Shown: in pieces, positions 54,441 to 63,404 of the stretch
How positions within the stretch are numbered: the first letter of the stretch is position 1
Layout: each line of letters starts with the position of its first letter
Assembly: GCA_036231565.1 (NCBI GenBank)
Contig: JAZAHA010000006.1
Span: forward strand, 1 to 64,000
Length of the DNA stretch: 64,000 nt
Direction of reading: 5' to 3'
Source: Maricaulis sp036231565
GTDB taxonomy: Bacteria; Pseudomonadota; Alphaproteobacteria; Caulobacterales; Maricaulaceae
The notes under the pieces: model-generated
Seen by the model: the letters and a program-made list of their open reading frames with translations, nothing else
What the model was told of the DNA's origin: nothing
Databases searched by the model: none
Position numbers and translations under genes: made by a program

Positions 54441-57400
54441 TCAGGTGTCTGTCTCCGTTTCCATACCGCTTCCGCCTTCCCAGATCCCGAAACAGGCTGT
54501 GAAGACCAGCAGGTCGCCCTGCTGCAGCGTGTCCTGCTCGATCTTGTCATTGTAGCAGGTGCGGAAGTGGAAATCGAAATCGCCCTTGCGGTTGCGCAGC
54601 GTGTCGCGCTTGGTCACCGGCAGCCAGCCGACCAGGTGCAGACCCGCATGGCGGGTCCGGACGAGGCTGGCATAGCTCTGTCCGATCAGCGGATCGTCGG
54701 CCGCCAGCTCCTTCATGTAGAGATGGGTGCCGTCGCGCATGTTCATCACGGCGATCAGGAAATCGAGAACCGAATTGCCGTCGAACACGTCCTTGACGAG
54801 GAAGCGTTCGACCAGTGTTGCGCTGGGGATGACCGCATTGGCGCCCGCGCCGGCATGACTGGCGGTTTCGCGGACAGGCAGGTCCTGTCCCTGTGAAAAT
54901 TGCGGACCGAGAAAGGCGTCGCGGTCCTCGCGGGCGATCGCCTCGGCGATGATCTTGCAGGTCCATCCGCTGCTGTCGGCGATCTGACGGATCAGCTTGG
55001 TGGCCAGAAGCGTGTGGGCATCGGCCGCGCGCACCCGGGCCGAGCTGGACGCATTGCGCTTCTTCTTCGCGTCGGCCAGCACGATGGCATAGTCGAAACC
55101 CTCCACCCCGCAATCCGTCCTGAAACTGTCGAGGCGTTCGGCCAGAACGCCGCGTGTCAGGAAGGGGGTCGATTCAATCGTGACGACGCAGATCTGCGGA
55201 TCGCGGTGAAAGGCGCGCAGGTTCTTTTCCAGCCGGTCGACATGCTCTTCCGAGGCATAGATCAGGATGCGCGTGCCTTCGGGGCGGGAAAAATCGAACA
55301 GGTCGCGGGGGATCGGGCTTGCGTCCAGCACGGTCTGGCGATGCCCGGGCTTCAGCACCGTGTCGCGGGTGTGGGCAGCGTAGATGATCCTGTCATTGCG
55401 CGCCGGGACATAGTCATAGCCGGCCTCGCGGGTCAGCGAGATGATCGGACCGCCATCCAGAACTTCGGCATCATAGACAGCCTCACGCTTGAGGTCGCCG
55501 CGGACCACGCCGATCAGGTTTGCCCCGCTGCGCCAGATCTCGCGTTCGATATCGCACAACGTCATTTCCGCGTCATAGCCGGGGTGCCGGTCGCACAATT
55601 CGCCGTATTCGACGGCGTAGATCTCGTCGAACTCGTCATAGGTCAGCACTTCCAGCAGATAATCCACCATCAGCGGATGGATGGTGGAGAGCGCGGCGGC
55701 CTTGGCGATGAAGAGGTCCGGCGTGATCAGCGTGTCGCAGCCGAAGCTCGCGAAATGGTCGGCATTCTGGTTGAAGTTCAGCTCGGCCGAGATTCGGATC
55801 TCGGGGTTCAGGCGCTTCAGATTCATCGCCGTCAGGATGGCACCGATATTCTGGCTCTCCCGGCGCTCGTAATCGGCCAGGATGATGGCGTGCGAGGCGC
55901 GCCTGGCGCCGGCTTCCTCAAGCGTCTTGCGGTCGGCGCTGTCGCCGCGCCGGAAACGGACCCGTTTGGGATTGAAATGATGACCGTCCATCGGGCTGGC
56001 ATCGCCCGACTGGGCTACCATGCAGACCTTGTATCGCTCGGCTGCGTCCTGTCCCGTCAGCGAGTAGATGACGCCGGACAGGTGCTCGTTCCAGCCGCAT
56101 ACCAGGATGTGGTCGTGCCATTTCGTGCGGGCCCAGCCGGCGGCCTTGGCGGCACGCTGCCGGCCGATGAAATTGCTGGTGACGATGATCGCCGTGATCG
56201 GGCCGCCAATGCCCAGCAGGGCCAGGCAGGCCACCATCACCCGGCCCGGCGGGCTGAGCGGGTAGGCGTCATTTTCGGTAAAGCCGCTGGCCACAAAGGC
56301 CAGCATCCAGACAATCCCCTCCATGAAGGCGAGATCGCCGAACGGATTGTCCAGGTTGAAGGCCCGCGCGTGCATCGCCTCGGCTGTGCGAAGGGCGATA
56401 AAGGCGCCGCACAGGATGATGGCAAACAGGCTGATGCCGATGAACCAGGGGCTGGGCCGGGCCCAGAGGTCGATCGCCTGCTGCACGCCCGGCAGGCGCC
56501 GGTCCCGGGCCCGCGCTTCGCCCGTGCGGTCGTAGGTGGTGCGCATGGAAATCGCCGCGACGCTCGAGGCCAGCAGCGCGCCCCACGCGATCAGCCAGAG
56601 CCAGTAGCGCGGTGGCGCAGCGGCATGGCCCTGTTCGACCAGGACCGCGCGTGCGGCCGGATGAAAGTCCAGCGCCAGGCGCGTCACGAAGTCCTCGGGC
56701 GGGTACAGCCCGCCGACATCCTCCTGCAGGTCGGGCCAGATCGCGAGCAGTGCGCCGGTCAGCGACCCGACCGCCTCTCGCGGTGCATCCCGCCGGGCCA
56801 GCAGTACAGCGCGCGTCGCCAGAGAGGCCTGGATGCGCCCGTCGATCTCCAGGCCGGAGCTTTCGTAATAGGGGTTCTCGTTGGCCAGCTGGGTAATGAT
56901 CGACGGCGGCACGGCGAGGCGCGAGAAGCGGTCCGCATCGAACTCGAAATTCTCGCCGGCCGTCACGAAGACGGCATCCACCGCATTCTCACCCAGCGCT
57001 GCGAAAGCTTCCCGTATGCCATGGCTGGCCGGCAGATAGTCGACCCTTTCACGCAGACCTGCCGCGGCCAGCACATCGCGCGCATTGATCGTGCTGCCCG
57101 ATCCGGGCACGCCGATATTGATGCGGCGTCCGCGCAGTTCTCCGAACAGGTCCGGCGCCGTGTCTTCCCGGCGCACGAAGACCTGTACGAATTCGGGGAA
57201 GAGCGGCGCGACGGCGGCAAAGTCCTGCCAGCGCTCCAGCCCGTGGCTGCCGGTAAACTGGTGATAGGCGAGATCGTTCTGGGCGATGGCGAAGGCCAGC
57301 CTGCCATCCCGCATTCCGCGCAGGTTCTCCAGGCTGCCGGCGGTCGGCGTGTTGCAGACCGAGCCTTCGAGCCCGGCCTCGATCAGGCGCTCCGCGAAAG

Positions 57401-57527
57401 CGTGATAGCGTCCGCCCGGCTCGCCGGAGCCGATACACACCTCGGCATCGCCCGGCCCGGTCTGGGCCAGAGCGCAGCAGGCCGCCAGGAAGCTTATCGT
57501 CGCGGCTGTCAGGAATATTCTCATCAA
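54441..57527 (-). CDS. TAXI-domain/ion-channel/RCK fusion protein
   Basis: This 1028-residue protein has a signal peptide, a TAXI-type solute-binding domain (about 28-300; GSGEPGGRYHAFAERLIEAG), helix TM1 308-328, a short inner loop, TM2 360-380, a pore loop with FVASGFTENDAYPLSPPGR (410-429), TM3 428-452, then tandem RCK/TrkA-N domains from 470 (HILVCGWNEHLSGVI; a second near 740). Topology agrees: sensor in the periplasm, RCK in the cytoplasm. The usual TVGYGD filter is replaced by ASGFTEND, so ion selectivity is unknown. It resembles prokaryotic ligand-gated channels in plan, but with a TAXI sensor. Alternative: a sensor or regulator without conduction. Confidence 0.82.
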   Translation of the reverse strand: MMRIFLTAATISFLAACCALAQTGPGDAEVCIGSGEPGGRYHAFAERLIEAGLEGSVCNTPTAGSLENLRGMRDGRLAFAIAQNDLAYHQFTGSHGLERWQDFAAVAPLFPEFVQVFVRREDTAPDLFGELRGRRINIGVPGSGSTINARDVLAAAGLRERVDYLPASHGIREAFAALGENAVDAVFVTAGENFEFDADRFSRLAVPPSIITQLANENPYYESSGLEIDGRIQASLATRAVLLARRDAPREAVGSLTGALLAIWPDLQEDVGGLYPPEDFVTRLALDFHPAARAVLVEQGHAAAPPRYWLWLIAWGALLASSVAAISMRTTYDRTGEARARDRRLPGVQQAIDLWARPSPWFIGISLFAIILCGAFIALRTAEAMHARAFNLDNPFGDLAFMEGIVWMLAFVASGFTENDAYPLSPPGRVMVACLALLGIGGPITAIIVTSNFIGRQRAAKAAGWARTKWHDHILVCGWNEHLSGVIYSLTGQDAAERYKVCMVAQSGDASPMDGHHFNPKRVRFRRGDSADRKTLEEAGARRASHAIILADYERRESQNIGAILTAMNLKRLNPEIRISAELNFNQNADHFASFGCDTLITPDLFIAKAAALSTIHPLMVDYLLEVLTYDEFDEIYAVEYGELCDRHPGYDAEMTLCDIEREIWRSGANLIGVVRGDLKREAVYDAEVLDGGPIISLTREAGYDYVPARNDRIIYAAHTRDTVLKPGHRQTVLDASPIPRDLFDFSRPEGTRILIYASEEHVDRLEKNLRAFHRDPQICVVTIESTPFLTRGVLAERLDSFRTDCGVEGFDYAIVLADAKKKRNASSSARVRAADAHTLLATKLIRQIADSSGWTCKIIAEAIAREDRDAFLGPQFSQGQDLPVRETASHAGAGANAVIPSATLVERFLVKDVFDGNSVLDFLIAVMNMRDGTHLYMKELAADDPLIGQSYASLVRTRHAGLHLVGWLPVTKRDTLRNRKGDFDFHFRTCYNDKIEQDTLQQGDLLVFTACFGIWEGGSGMETETDT

Positions 57528-57596
57528 CCCGTCCCCCGACGTGCAGGATGCGTCGAAAAACGGTCGGATTACAAGAGATTGGGCGGAAACCGGTGA

Positions 57597-58409
57597 TCAG
57601 CCGCCGATCCGCAGCACCACCGGGGCGTGATCCGACGGCTTCTCCCAGCCGCGCACATCTTCCCAGATCCTGAAAGCGTCACGCCCGCCGGCCAGGGCGC
57701 GCTCGCGCACGGCGGGAGCGGCCCAGATATGGTCGAGACGGCGGCCGCGATTGGCGGCTTTCCAGTCGCGGGCGCGGTAGCTCCACCAGGAATAGACCTT
57801 CTCGTCCATCGGGATCAGCTCACGCGCCACATCGGCAAAATCGCCGGCCTGGCGGATCCGCTCCAGCGCTTCGGTCTCGACCGGTGTGTGCGAGACGACT
57901 TTCAGCAATTGCTTGTGCGACCAGACATCGTGCTCATAGGGCGCGATGTTGAAATCGCCGACCAGCACCAGCGGCGGGTTCTCGGCCGCGCGCGCCTTGA
58001 AATAGGCCTCGATGCGATCGAGGAAGCCCAGCTTGTGGGCAAAGCGCGGATTGATCGCGGGGTCCGGCTCGTCACCGCCGGCCGGGATGTAGAAATTGTG
58101 AAGCTCGATGCCTTCCACCATCACCCGCTGATGCCGGGCTTCCGCCTTCGGGCACAGGTCTTCATCGCCCAGATCCTCCAGCGGGAGTTTCGAGGCGATC
58201 GCGACGCCGTGCATCCCCTTCTGGCCGCGCACGTGGAAATGCCGGAAGCCCATTTCGCGGAAGGCCTCTTCCGGGAATTGCTCGTTCAGGCACTTGATCT
58301 CCTGCAGGCACAGCACGTCCGGATCGGCCTGGCTGACCCAGTCGGCCACAAGCGGGGCGCGCAGGCGCACGGAGTTGATATTCCAGCTGGCGAGCGTGAA
58401 GGCGGTCAT
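57597..58409 (-). CDS. xthA: Exodeoxyribonuclease III
   Basis: XthA is the main abasic-site endonuclease and 3' exonuclease of base excision repair. The 270-residue protein has LASWNINSVRLRAP, DVLCLQEIKCLNEQFPEEAF (metal-binding glutamate), HNFYIPAGG, VLVGDFNIAPYEHDVW with the catalytic Asp/Asn pair, and a terminal RGRRLDHIWAA and SDHAPVVL with the catalytic histidine. It is 69 bases from the large fusion gene's start on the same strand. Confidence 0.96.
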   Translation of the reverse strand: MTAFTLASWNINSVRLRAPLVADWVSQADPDVLCLQEIKCLNEQFPEEAFREMGFRHFHVRGQKGMHGVAIASKLPLEDLGDEDLCPKAEARHQRVMVEGIELHNFYIPAGGDEPDPAINPRFAHKLGFLDRIEAYFKARAAENPPLVLVGDFNIAPYEHDVWSHKQLLKVVSHTPVETEALERIRQAGDFADVARELIPMDEKVYSWWSYRARDWKAANRGRRLDHIWAAPAVRERALAGGRDAFRIWEDVRGWEKPSDHAPVVLRIGG

Positions 58410-58444
58410 GGGCAGTCCTTGTTCGGGCGGTCGGTCAGAAAGTG

Positions 58445-59053
58445 TCAGAGGATGTTGTAGGTGGCGCCGGCCAGGCCCACCGGCCAGCGGCCGCGGGCGA
58501 ACAGGCGCCAGCGTGCGAGGAAGGGATGGGGCGGCTCGTCGTCCTCGGCTTCGGCCAGAACCACCAGAGCCGCGCCATTCGCCGCCTGGGCCAGCGCACC
58601 GGCAGCAGCATGGACCAGCGCCATATCCTCGACATCGGCCAGTGCGGCCGCGTCCTCGATCGCGTCGCGCGCCGTGTCGCCGGTTTTCTGGGCAACCAGG
58701 GTCAGCGCGGCATGCACCGCTTCCTCGTCCAGCCGCTCGAGAACCCGCGATACCAGGCCGGTTCGCAGCATCTCCTCGGCTTCCCAGCCCATCGGATCGG
58801 TATCCATGGTTTCTGCCGCGCCGGCGGCCTCGTCCCAGCCCGACAGCAGGGCCGGCTCGGCTTCGGGAAAGCCCAGCCCCTCCAGATAGGTCCGCGCCAG
58901 AAAACGCTCGCGCGCGTCCAGCGGTTCGCCCAGGCGGGAAAACCAGGTGTTGGCATTGAGGCTCTCGGCAAAGGCCCGGGCCTTGTAGAGCAGCGGAATT
59001 TCTTCGAGCAGGCGCGGGATGTCGGCGCCTTCGTCTTCATCGTGGAAGTGCAT
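58445..59053 (-). CDS. Unknown acidic helical protein
   Basis: This 202-residue protein has no signal peptide and no recognised domain. It is mostly acidic and alpha-helical, with AFAESLNANTWFSRLGEPLD at the N-terminus, LARTYLEGLGFPEAEPALLSGWDEA, and a less acidic tail FLARWRLFARGRWPVGLAG. It lies 35 bases before xthA on the same strand and may be co-transcribed. Composition matches its neighbours, so it is likely a conserved gene of local lineages. Confidence 0.6.
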   Translation of the reverse strand: MHFHDEDEGADIPRLLEEIPLLYKARAFAESLNANTWFSRLGEPLDARERFLARTYLEGLGFPEAEPALLSGWDEAAGAAETMDTDPMGWEAEEMLRTGLVSRVLERLDEEAVHAALTLVAQKTGDTARDAIEDAAALADVEDMALVHAAAGALAQAANGAALVVLAEAEDDEPPHPFLARWRLFARGRWPVGLAGATYNIL

Positions 59054-59383
59054 GCGACGTATTTAGCGATCCGCTGCCGGCTTTGACAGGGGGAAGGTGT
59101 GCCGCGGGTGGGTCGCGGATCACGGCAGCCCGAAGTGACGGAAGCCTGAAACGAAAGGCGCCCGGTCTCGAGGGGGGAGAGACCGGGCGCCAAGCCGTGC
59201 GCCTGTTTCGAGCGCAGCGCCGGGAGGGGATCAGTCCGGCGCGACCGAGAAGGGATCTGCAAGCGGGGGGACGACGCCGATCCTTTGCCTCTCAGTCAGC
59301 GTATCAATAACGCCACATCGTCCGAATTTCTGCAAATAAAAAATGAGAAAGGATTTGCCTGTGGCAGAAAAACATCAACCATT
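59054..59383. other. Intergenic region between unknown gene and lolA
   Basis: This 330-bp gap holds a strong hairpin (59157-59191) and an AT-rich stretch near 59330-59385 (CAAATAAAAAATGAGAAAGG). No tRNA or small RNA structure could be assigned with confidence. The promoter of the unknown gene should lie in its left part. Confidence 0.5.
59157..59191. terminator. 13-bp hairpin in the lolA/unknown gap
   Basis: GGCGCCCGGTCTC at 59157-59169 pairs perfectly with GAGACCGGGCGCC at 59179-59191. The nine-base loop is G-rich on the plus strand and reads TCCCCCCTC on the minus strand, resembling C-rich loops of some alphaproteobacterial small RNAs. No T run follows. Terminator, small RNA part and processing site are all possible. 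Confidence 0.5.
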
Positions 59384-60049
59384 TTACCGGTTGCGGCGCG
59401 AATCCCGGCGGTCTTCCGCTTCCGGAATGACAAACAGGCGTGGATTCAGGCGCATGCCGGTCTCGACATTATTCAGGCTGACCCGGGTGGTCTCGCCCAT
59501 CGCATCGGTAACGAACCATTCGCGCAGCTCATAGCTGGGCTCGGCAAAGACGAACATGATCTCGCCCGCCATTTCCTCGTTCGGGTCGCGCAGCGTTACA
59601 TAGAGAAAGCCGAACTCGCTTTCCATGCCCGCCAGTTCTGCGTCACGTGCGATATCGATATCCTCTTTCAGCAGCCACCAGAGCGGCGTCGAACGCAACG
59701 GGCCGCGATCGACCGTCTCCAGGGCGCTGTCCTCGATCGCGACGGTCGTTCCGTCGGCAATGATGCGGATCGGCGTCGGCTCGTCATACTCGAAGCGCAG
59801 GCGGCCGGGACGCGCCATGGCCAGTTCGCCGGTCGCCGACGAACCGTCGGGCGCCACCTGCACGAAGTCGGCGCGCAGGGTCTCGATACCGTTGAGATAG
59901 GCGTTGATACCGGCCAGCACCGCTTCGCGGTCGAGGCCGGACGGCGCCGTGCCGGCTTCTTCGGCCGCCGGCGTTTGCACAGCCTCGGCGGGAGCGTCGG
60001 CCGCGGGGTCCTGCTGCAGCAGGGCGAGGGAGAAAAGCAGAGCGATCAT
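59384..60049 (-). CDS. lolA: Outer-membrane lipoprotein carrier protein LolA
   Basis: LolA ferries lipoproteins across the periplasm. The 221-residue protein has a short signal-like start (MIALLFSLALLQQDP), an Ala/Pro/Glu linker, and the LolA core: INAYLNGIETLRADFVQVAP, GELAMARPGRLRFEYDEP, and VSLNNVETGMRLNPRLF near the end. The signal is shorter than usual, but no better upstream start was seen. A lolA gene close to ftsK is common in alphaproteobacteria. Confidence 0.9.
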   Translation of the reverse strand: MIALLFSLALLQQDPAADAPAEAVQTPAAEEAGTAPSGLDREAVLAGINAYLNGIETLRADFVQVAPDGSSATGELAMARPGRLRFEYDEPTPIRIIADGTTVAIEDSALETVDRGPLRSTPLWWLLKEDIDIARDAELAGMESEFGFLYVTLRDPNEEMAGEIMFVFAEPSYELREWFVTDAMGETTRVSLNNVETGMRLNPRLFVIPEAEDRRDSRRNR

Positions 60050-60129
60050 GGCCGCAAGCTGGCCCGGGATTTGGGCGCGAGCAAGGCCTGGATGTTCATT
60101 CTTCCGTCAGCCGCAGCCTTGGCTGCAGC

Positions 60130-60822
60130 TCAACGCAGCGTGTCGAGCAGGCCGGGCAGCCCGGCCAGATCGCCGATCTCCCGGAAGCGGGGGTGTTCGG
60201 CCGGCGCTTCGGCGTGTTCGAGCGCCCAGGTCATCCCGTGCGGCACGTGAACGCCCCAGCTGCCCGCCTCGATCGCCGGCACCACATCGGAACGCATCGA
60301 GTTGCCGATCATCATCGCGCGGTCGGCGCCGTCACCATGCCGGTCGAAAATCGCCCGGTAGATGTCCGGGGTCTTTTCCGAGACGATCTCGATCCCGTCG
60401 AACAGATCCGCCAGACCGGAGGCCGCAATCTTGCGCTCCTGGTCCATAAGGTCACCCTTTGTGACGATTATGGTGCGGTAATGGGGGGTCAATGCTTCCA
60501 CTGTGTCACGCACATGGGGCAGTAACTCGACAGGATGCTCCAGCATGTCGTGACCGGCATCCAGGATCTGCCGGATCGTGGCCGCCGGCACCCGGTTCTC
60601 CGTCACTTCGACCGCCGTCTCGATCATCGACAGGACGAAACCCTTGATGCCGTAGCCATAGCGTTTGAGGTTGCGCCGTTCCGCTTCCAGCAGCCGCTCC
60701 GACAGGTGATCCGGCTCGGCATAGTCGGCCAGCATCGCGGTAAAGCTCTCCTCCGTCAGCCGGTAGAAGCGCTCATTGTGCCAGAGCGTATCGTCGGCAT
60801 CGAAGGCCAGTGTGGTGATCAT
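60130..60822 (-). CDS. HAD-family phosphatase
   Basis: This 230-residue HAD hydrolase has FDADDTLWHN with the nucleophile and acid aspartates, a cap domain rich in charged helices, IIVTKGD (motif II), a lysine in VSEKTPDIYRAIF, and MIGNSMRSDVVPAIEAG with motif IV aspartate. Its substrate is unknown. The ATG at 60822 is preferred to 60843, as GGAG lies about 10 bases upstream. It lies between ftsK and lolA on the same strand. Confidence 0.88.
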   Translation of the reverse strand: MITTLAFDADDTLWHNERFYRLTEESFTAMLADYAEPDHLSERLLEAERRNLKRYGYGIKGFVLSMIETAVEVTENRVPAATIRQILDAGHDMLEHPVELLPHVRDTVEALTPHYRTIIVTKGDLMDQERKIAASGLADLFDGIEIVSEKTPDIYRAIFDRHGDGADRAMMIGNSMRSDVVPAIEAGSWGVHVPHGMTWALEHAEAPAEHPRFREIGDLAGLPGLLDTLR

Positions 60823-60888
60823 GACAGTCGCGCTCCGGACCATTGCGGGCGCGGGAAAATGACCGCCCCCGCACCGGAAGGCAATGCC

Positions 60889-63297
60889 CTAGACCCCGTT
60901 ATTCTCCGGCAGGAAGATTTCGCGGCGGCCGGCGTGGTCGGAGGGGCCGATCATGCCTTCGTCTTCCATGCGCTCGATCAGGGTGGCGGCGCGGTTATAG
61001 CCGATCTGCAGGCGGCGCTGGATGTAGGAGGTCGAGGCCTTGCGATCGCGGGCCACCAGGGCGACGGCCTGGTCGAAGAGCTGGTCGCCGGAGCCCTCAT
61101 CGCCCATGTCGAGACCGGGAATGCCGTCCTCGTCATCATCGCTGCCGGCGGTGACGGCCTCGATATATTCGGGCGGAGCCTGCTTTTTCAGGAAGGCAGC
61201 GATTTCCTCGACTTCGCGGTCGGAGACGAAGGGGCCGTGCAAGCGGCGCACGCGTCCGCCCGACGCCATGTACAGGAGGTCGCCCATGCCCAGCAGCTGT
61301 TCCGCGCCCTGCTCGCCCAGAATGGTGCGGCTGTCGATCTTCGAGGTGACCGAATAGGAAATCCGGGTCGGGAAGTTGGCCTTGATCGTACCGGTGATGA
61401 CGTCCACCGAAGGACGCTGGGTGGCGGTGACGAGGTGGATACCGGCGGCACGGGCCATCTGGGCCAGGCGCTGCACGGCGGCCTCGATCTCCTTGCCGGC
61501 GACCATCATCAGGTCGGCCATTTCGTCAATCACCACGACGATATAGGGCATTTTCTCAGCCGCGATGGTCTCGGTCTCGTAGACCGGTTCGCCGCTTTCC
61601 TTGTCGTAACCGGTCTGGACCGTGCGCGAGAGTTCCTCGCCGGTCTTCAGGGCTTCCGCGACGCGCTCGTTGAAGCCGGAGACGTTGCGCACGCCGATCT
61701 TGGACATGCGCAGATAGCGGCTTTCCATTTCCCGTACCGCCCATTTCAGGGCGACCACGGCTTTTTTCGGATCCGTCACGACCGGTGTCAGCAGGTGCGG
61801 GATGCCGTCATAGACGGAGAGTTCCAGCATTTTCGGGTCGATCATGATCATCCGGCAGTCTTCCGGTGGCAGCCGGTAGAGCAGGGACAGGATCATGGCG
61901 TTGATGCCGACTGACTTGCCCGAACCGGTGGTCCCTGCGATCAGCAGGTGCGGCATGCGGGCCAGGTCGGCCACGAAGGGTTCGCCGCCGATCGTCTCGC
62001 CGAGAGCGAAGGGCAGTTCCGCCTTGGCGTCCTCGAAGGCCTTCGAATTGAACAGGGCGCGCAGATAGACGGTCTCGCGCTTGGGATTGGGCAGTTCGAT
62101 GCCGATCGCATTACGGCCGGGCACAACGGCGACGCGGGCGGCCATGGTCGACATCGAGCGGGCGATATCGTCGGCCAGATTGATCACGCGCGAGGATTTC
62201 ACGCCGGGTGCCGGCTCGAATTCATAGAGCGTGACGACGGGGCCGGGGCGCACCTGGACGATCTCGCCCTTCACACCGAAGTCCGACAGCACGCCCTGCA
62301 GCAGCTCGGCATTCTGGCGCAGCGCCATCTCGTCGACGGCGTCATTGCGCACCGACGGCTTCGCCAGAAGGTCGAGCCGGGGCAGTTTGAACCCGTCGGT
62401 CTTCACGAAGGGCAGCGCGCCCTGTGCCTCGCGGGCGTCACGGTCGGACTGTTTCGCCTTGCGGCCCGGCGCCACTTTCACTGCGCTTGAAGCTTCGGAC
62501 TCGCTGGTTTGAGCACGAAGGGCTGCCGGAGCGTCGTCCGCAGCCCGCATGGCACGGCGCAGGACCGGCTCTTCACGAACGGGACGGTGAACCTCGTCGT
62601 CCGGGCCGTCATCGCCCGAGAAACCGGCGACCCGGCCGCGTACGGCATCCAGCCATACGCGCACCGTTGCCCAGGCCAGCCCCGCGGCATCGACGGCTGC
62701 CGCGATGTCGCGCGAGCGCAGGCCGAAGGTGAGGAAAATACCCGCAATCGACAGGAGGAGAGCAAAGCCCGCCGCCATCCCTGTCGCGCCCGGCAGATCG
62801 AAGCGGGCGGGCAGGGCTGCGAGCGTGTTGAGGAAAATATCGCCCATCGCCCCGCCCATTCCCGAGGCAAACGGCCAGGCATTGGGCACCGGCAATGCGC
62901 TGACGGCGGCGGCGAAACCGGCCGTGCCCAGCGCTGCGAAAAACCAGCGGAAGCCGGCAACCGAGCGTGGACGGGGCTGCGGCGTACGCCAGACGAGGAT
63001 CGCGCCCCAGATGGTCAGGGCAATCGCCGGACCGCCGGCAGCCCAGCCGACCGATTGCAGCAGCATATCCGACAGGGAGGCACCCCAGCGGCCCATCCAG
63101 TTTCGCACCTCGCCCTCAGCCGCAACATTCCAGCTGGGATCGAGCACATTGTGCGACAGCAGGGACAACAGCAGGAAGAGACCGGCAGCCAGCATCAGCC
63201 CGCCCGCGACGAGGTCGTGCAGGCGCAGCCGCCAAAGCGGTTTGGCGGCGCGGTTCGTATCCCCGGTGTCGGCGTTGGCGGCGGCTTTGCGGCTCAT
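60889..63297 (-). CDS. ftsK: DNA translocase FtsK
   Basis: FtsK pumps chromosomes at the division septum and activates XerCD at dif. The 802-residue protein has four or five N-terminal membrane helices (VAGGLMLAAGLFLLLSLLS first), a short linker, and a RecA-like motor with IAGTTGSGKSVGINAM, YIVVVIDEMADLMMV and TQRPSVDVITG. The C-terminal gamma domain, STSYIQRRLQIGYNRAATLI, reads KOPS orientation. AGGA precedes the ATG at 63297. It is divergent from the UbiH-family gene. Confidence 0.96.
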   Translation of the reverse strand: MSRKAAANADTGDTNRAAKPLWRLRLHDLVAGGLMLAAGLFLLLSLLSHNVLDPSWNVAAEGEVRNWMGRWGASLSDMLLQSVGWAAGGPAIALTIWGAILVWRTPQPRPRSVAGFRWFFAALGTAGFAAAVSALPVPNAWPFASGMGGAMGDIFLNTLAALPARFDLPGATGMAAGFALLLSIAGIFLTFGLRSRDIAAAVDAAGLAWATVRVWLDAVRGRVAGFSGDDGPDDEVHRPVREEPVLRRAMRAADDAPAALRAQTSESEASSAVKVAPGRKAKQSDRDAREAQGALPFVKTDGFKLPRLDLLAKPSVRNDAVDEMALRQNAELLQGVLSDFGVKGEIVQVRPGPVVTLYEFEPAPGVKSSRVINLADDIARSMSTMAARVAVVPGRNAIGIELPNPKRETVYLRALFNSKAFEDAKAELPFALGETIGGEPFVADLARMPHLLIAGTTGSGKSVGINAMILSLLYRLPPEDCRMIMIDPKMLELSVYDGIPHLLTPVVTDPKKAVVALKWAVREMESRYLRMSKIGVRNVSGFNERVAEALKTGEELSRTVQTGYDKESGEPVYETETIAAEKMPYIVVVIDEMADLMMVAGKEIEAAVQRLAQMARAAGIHLVTATQRPSVDVITGTIKANFPTRISYSVTSKIDSRTILGEQGAEQLLGMGDLLYMASGGRVRRLHGPFVSDREVEEIAAFLKKQAPPEYIEAVTAGSDDDEDGIPGLDMGDEGSGDQLFDQAVALVARDRKASTSYIQRRLQIGYNRAATLIERMEDEGMIGPSDHAGRREIFLPENNGV

Positions 63298-63404
63298 GAA
63301 CACCGTCCTAGCGGGGAAGTCTTCCCGCAGGGTAAACAGAAACTGAATGCGCTGCGGCGCTCTGACCGCTTTTCACAGAACACAAACCCCGTATTCTCCG
63401 TTCC

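Noticed and set aside
54900..57596. Plus-strand frame of 898 codons opposite the channel fusion
   Set aside because: It has no ribosome site or family motif, while the minus-strand gene has ordered domains.
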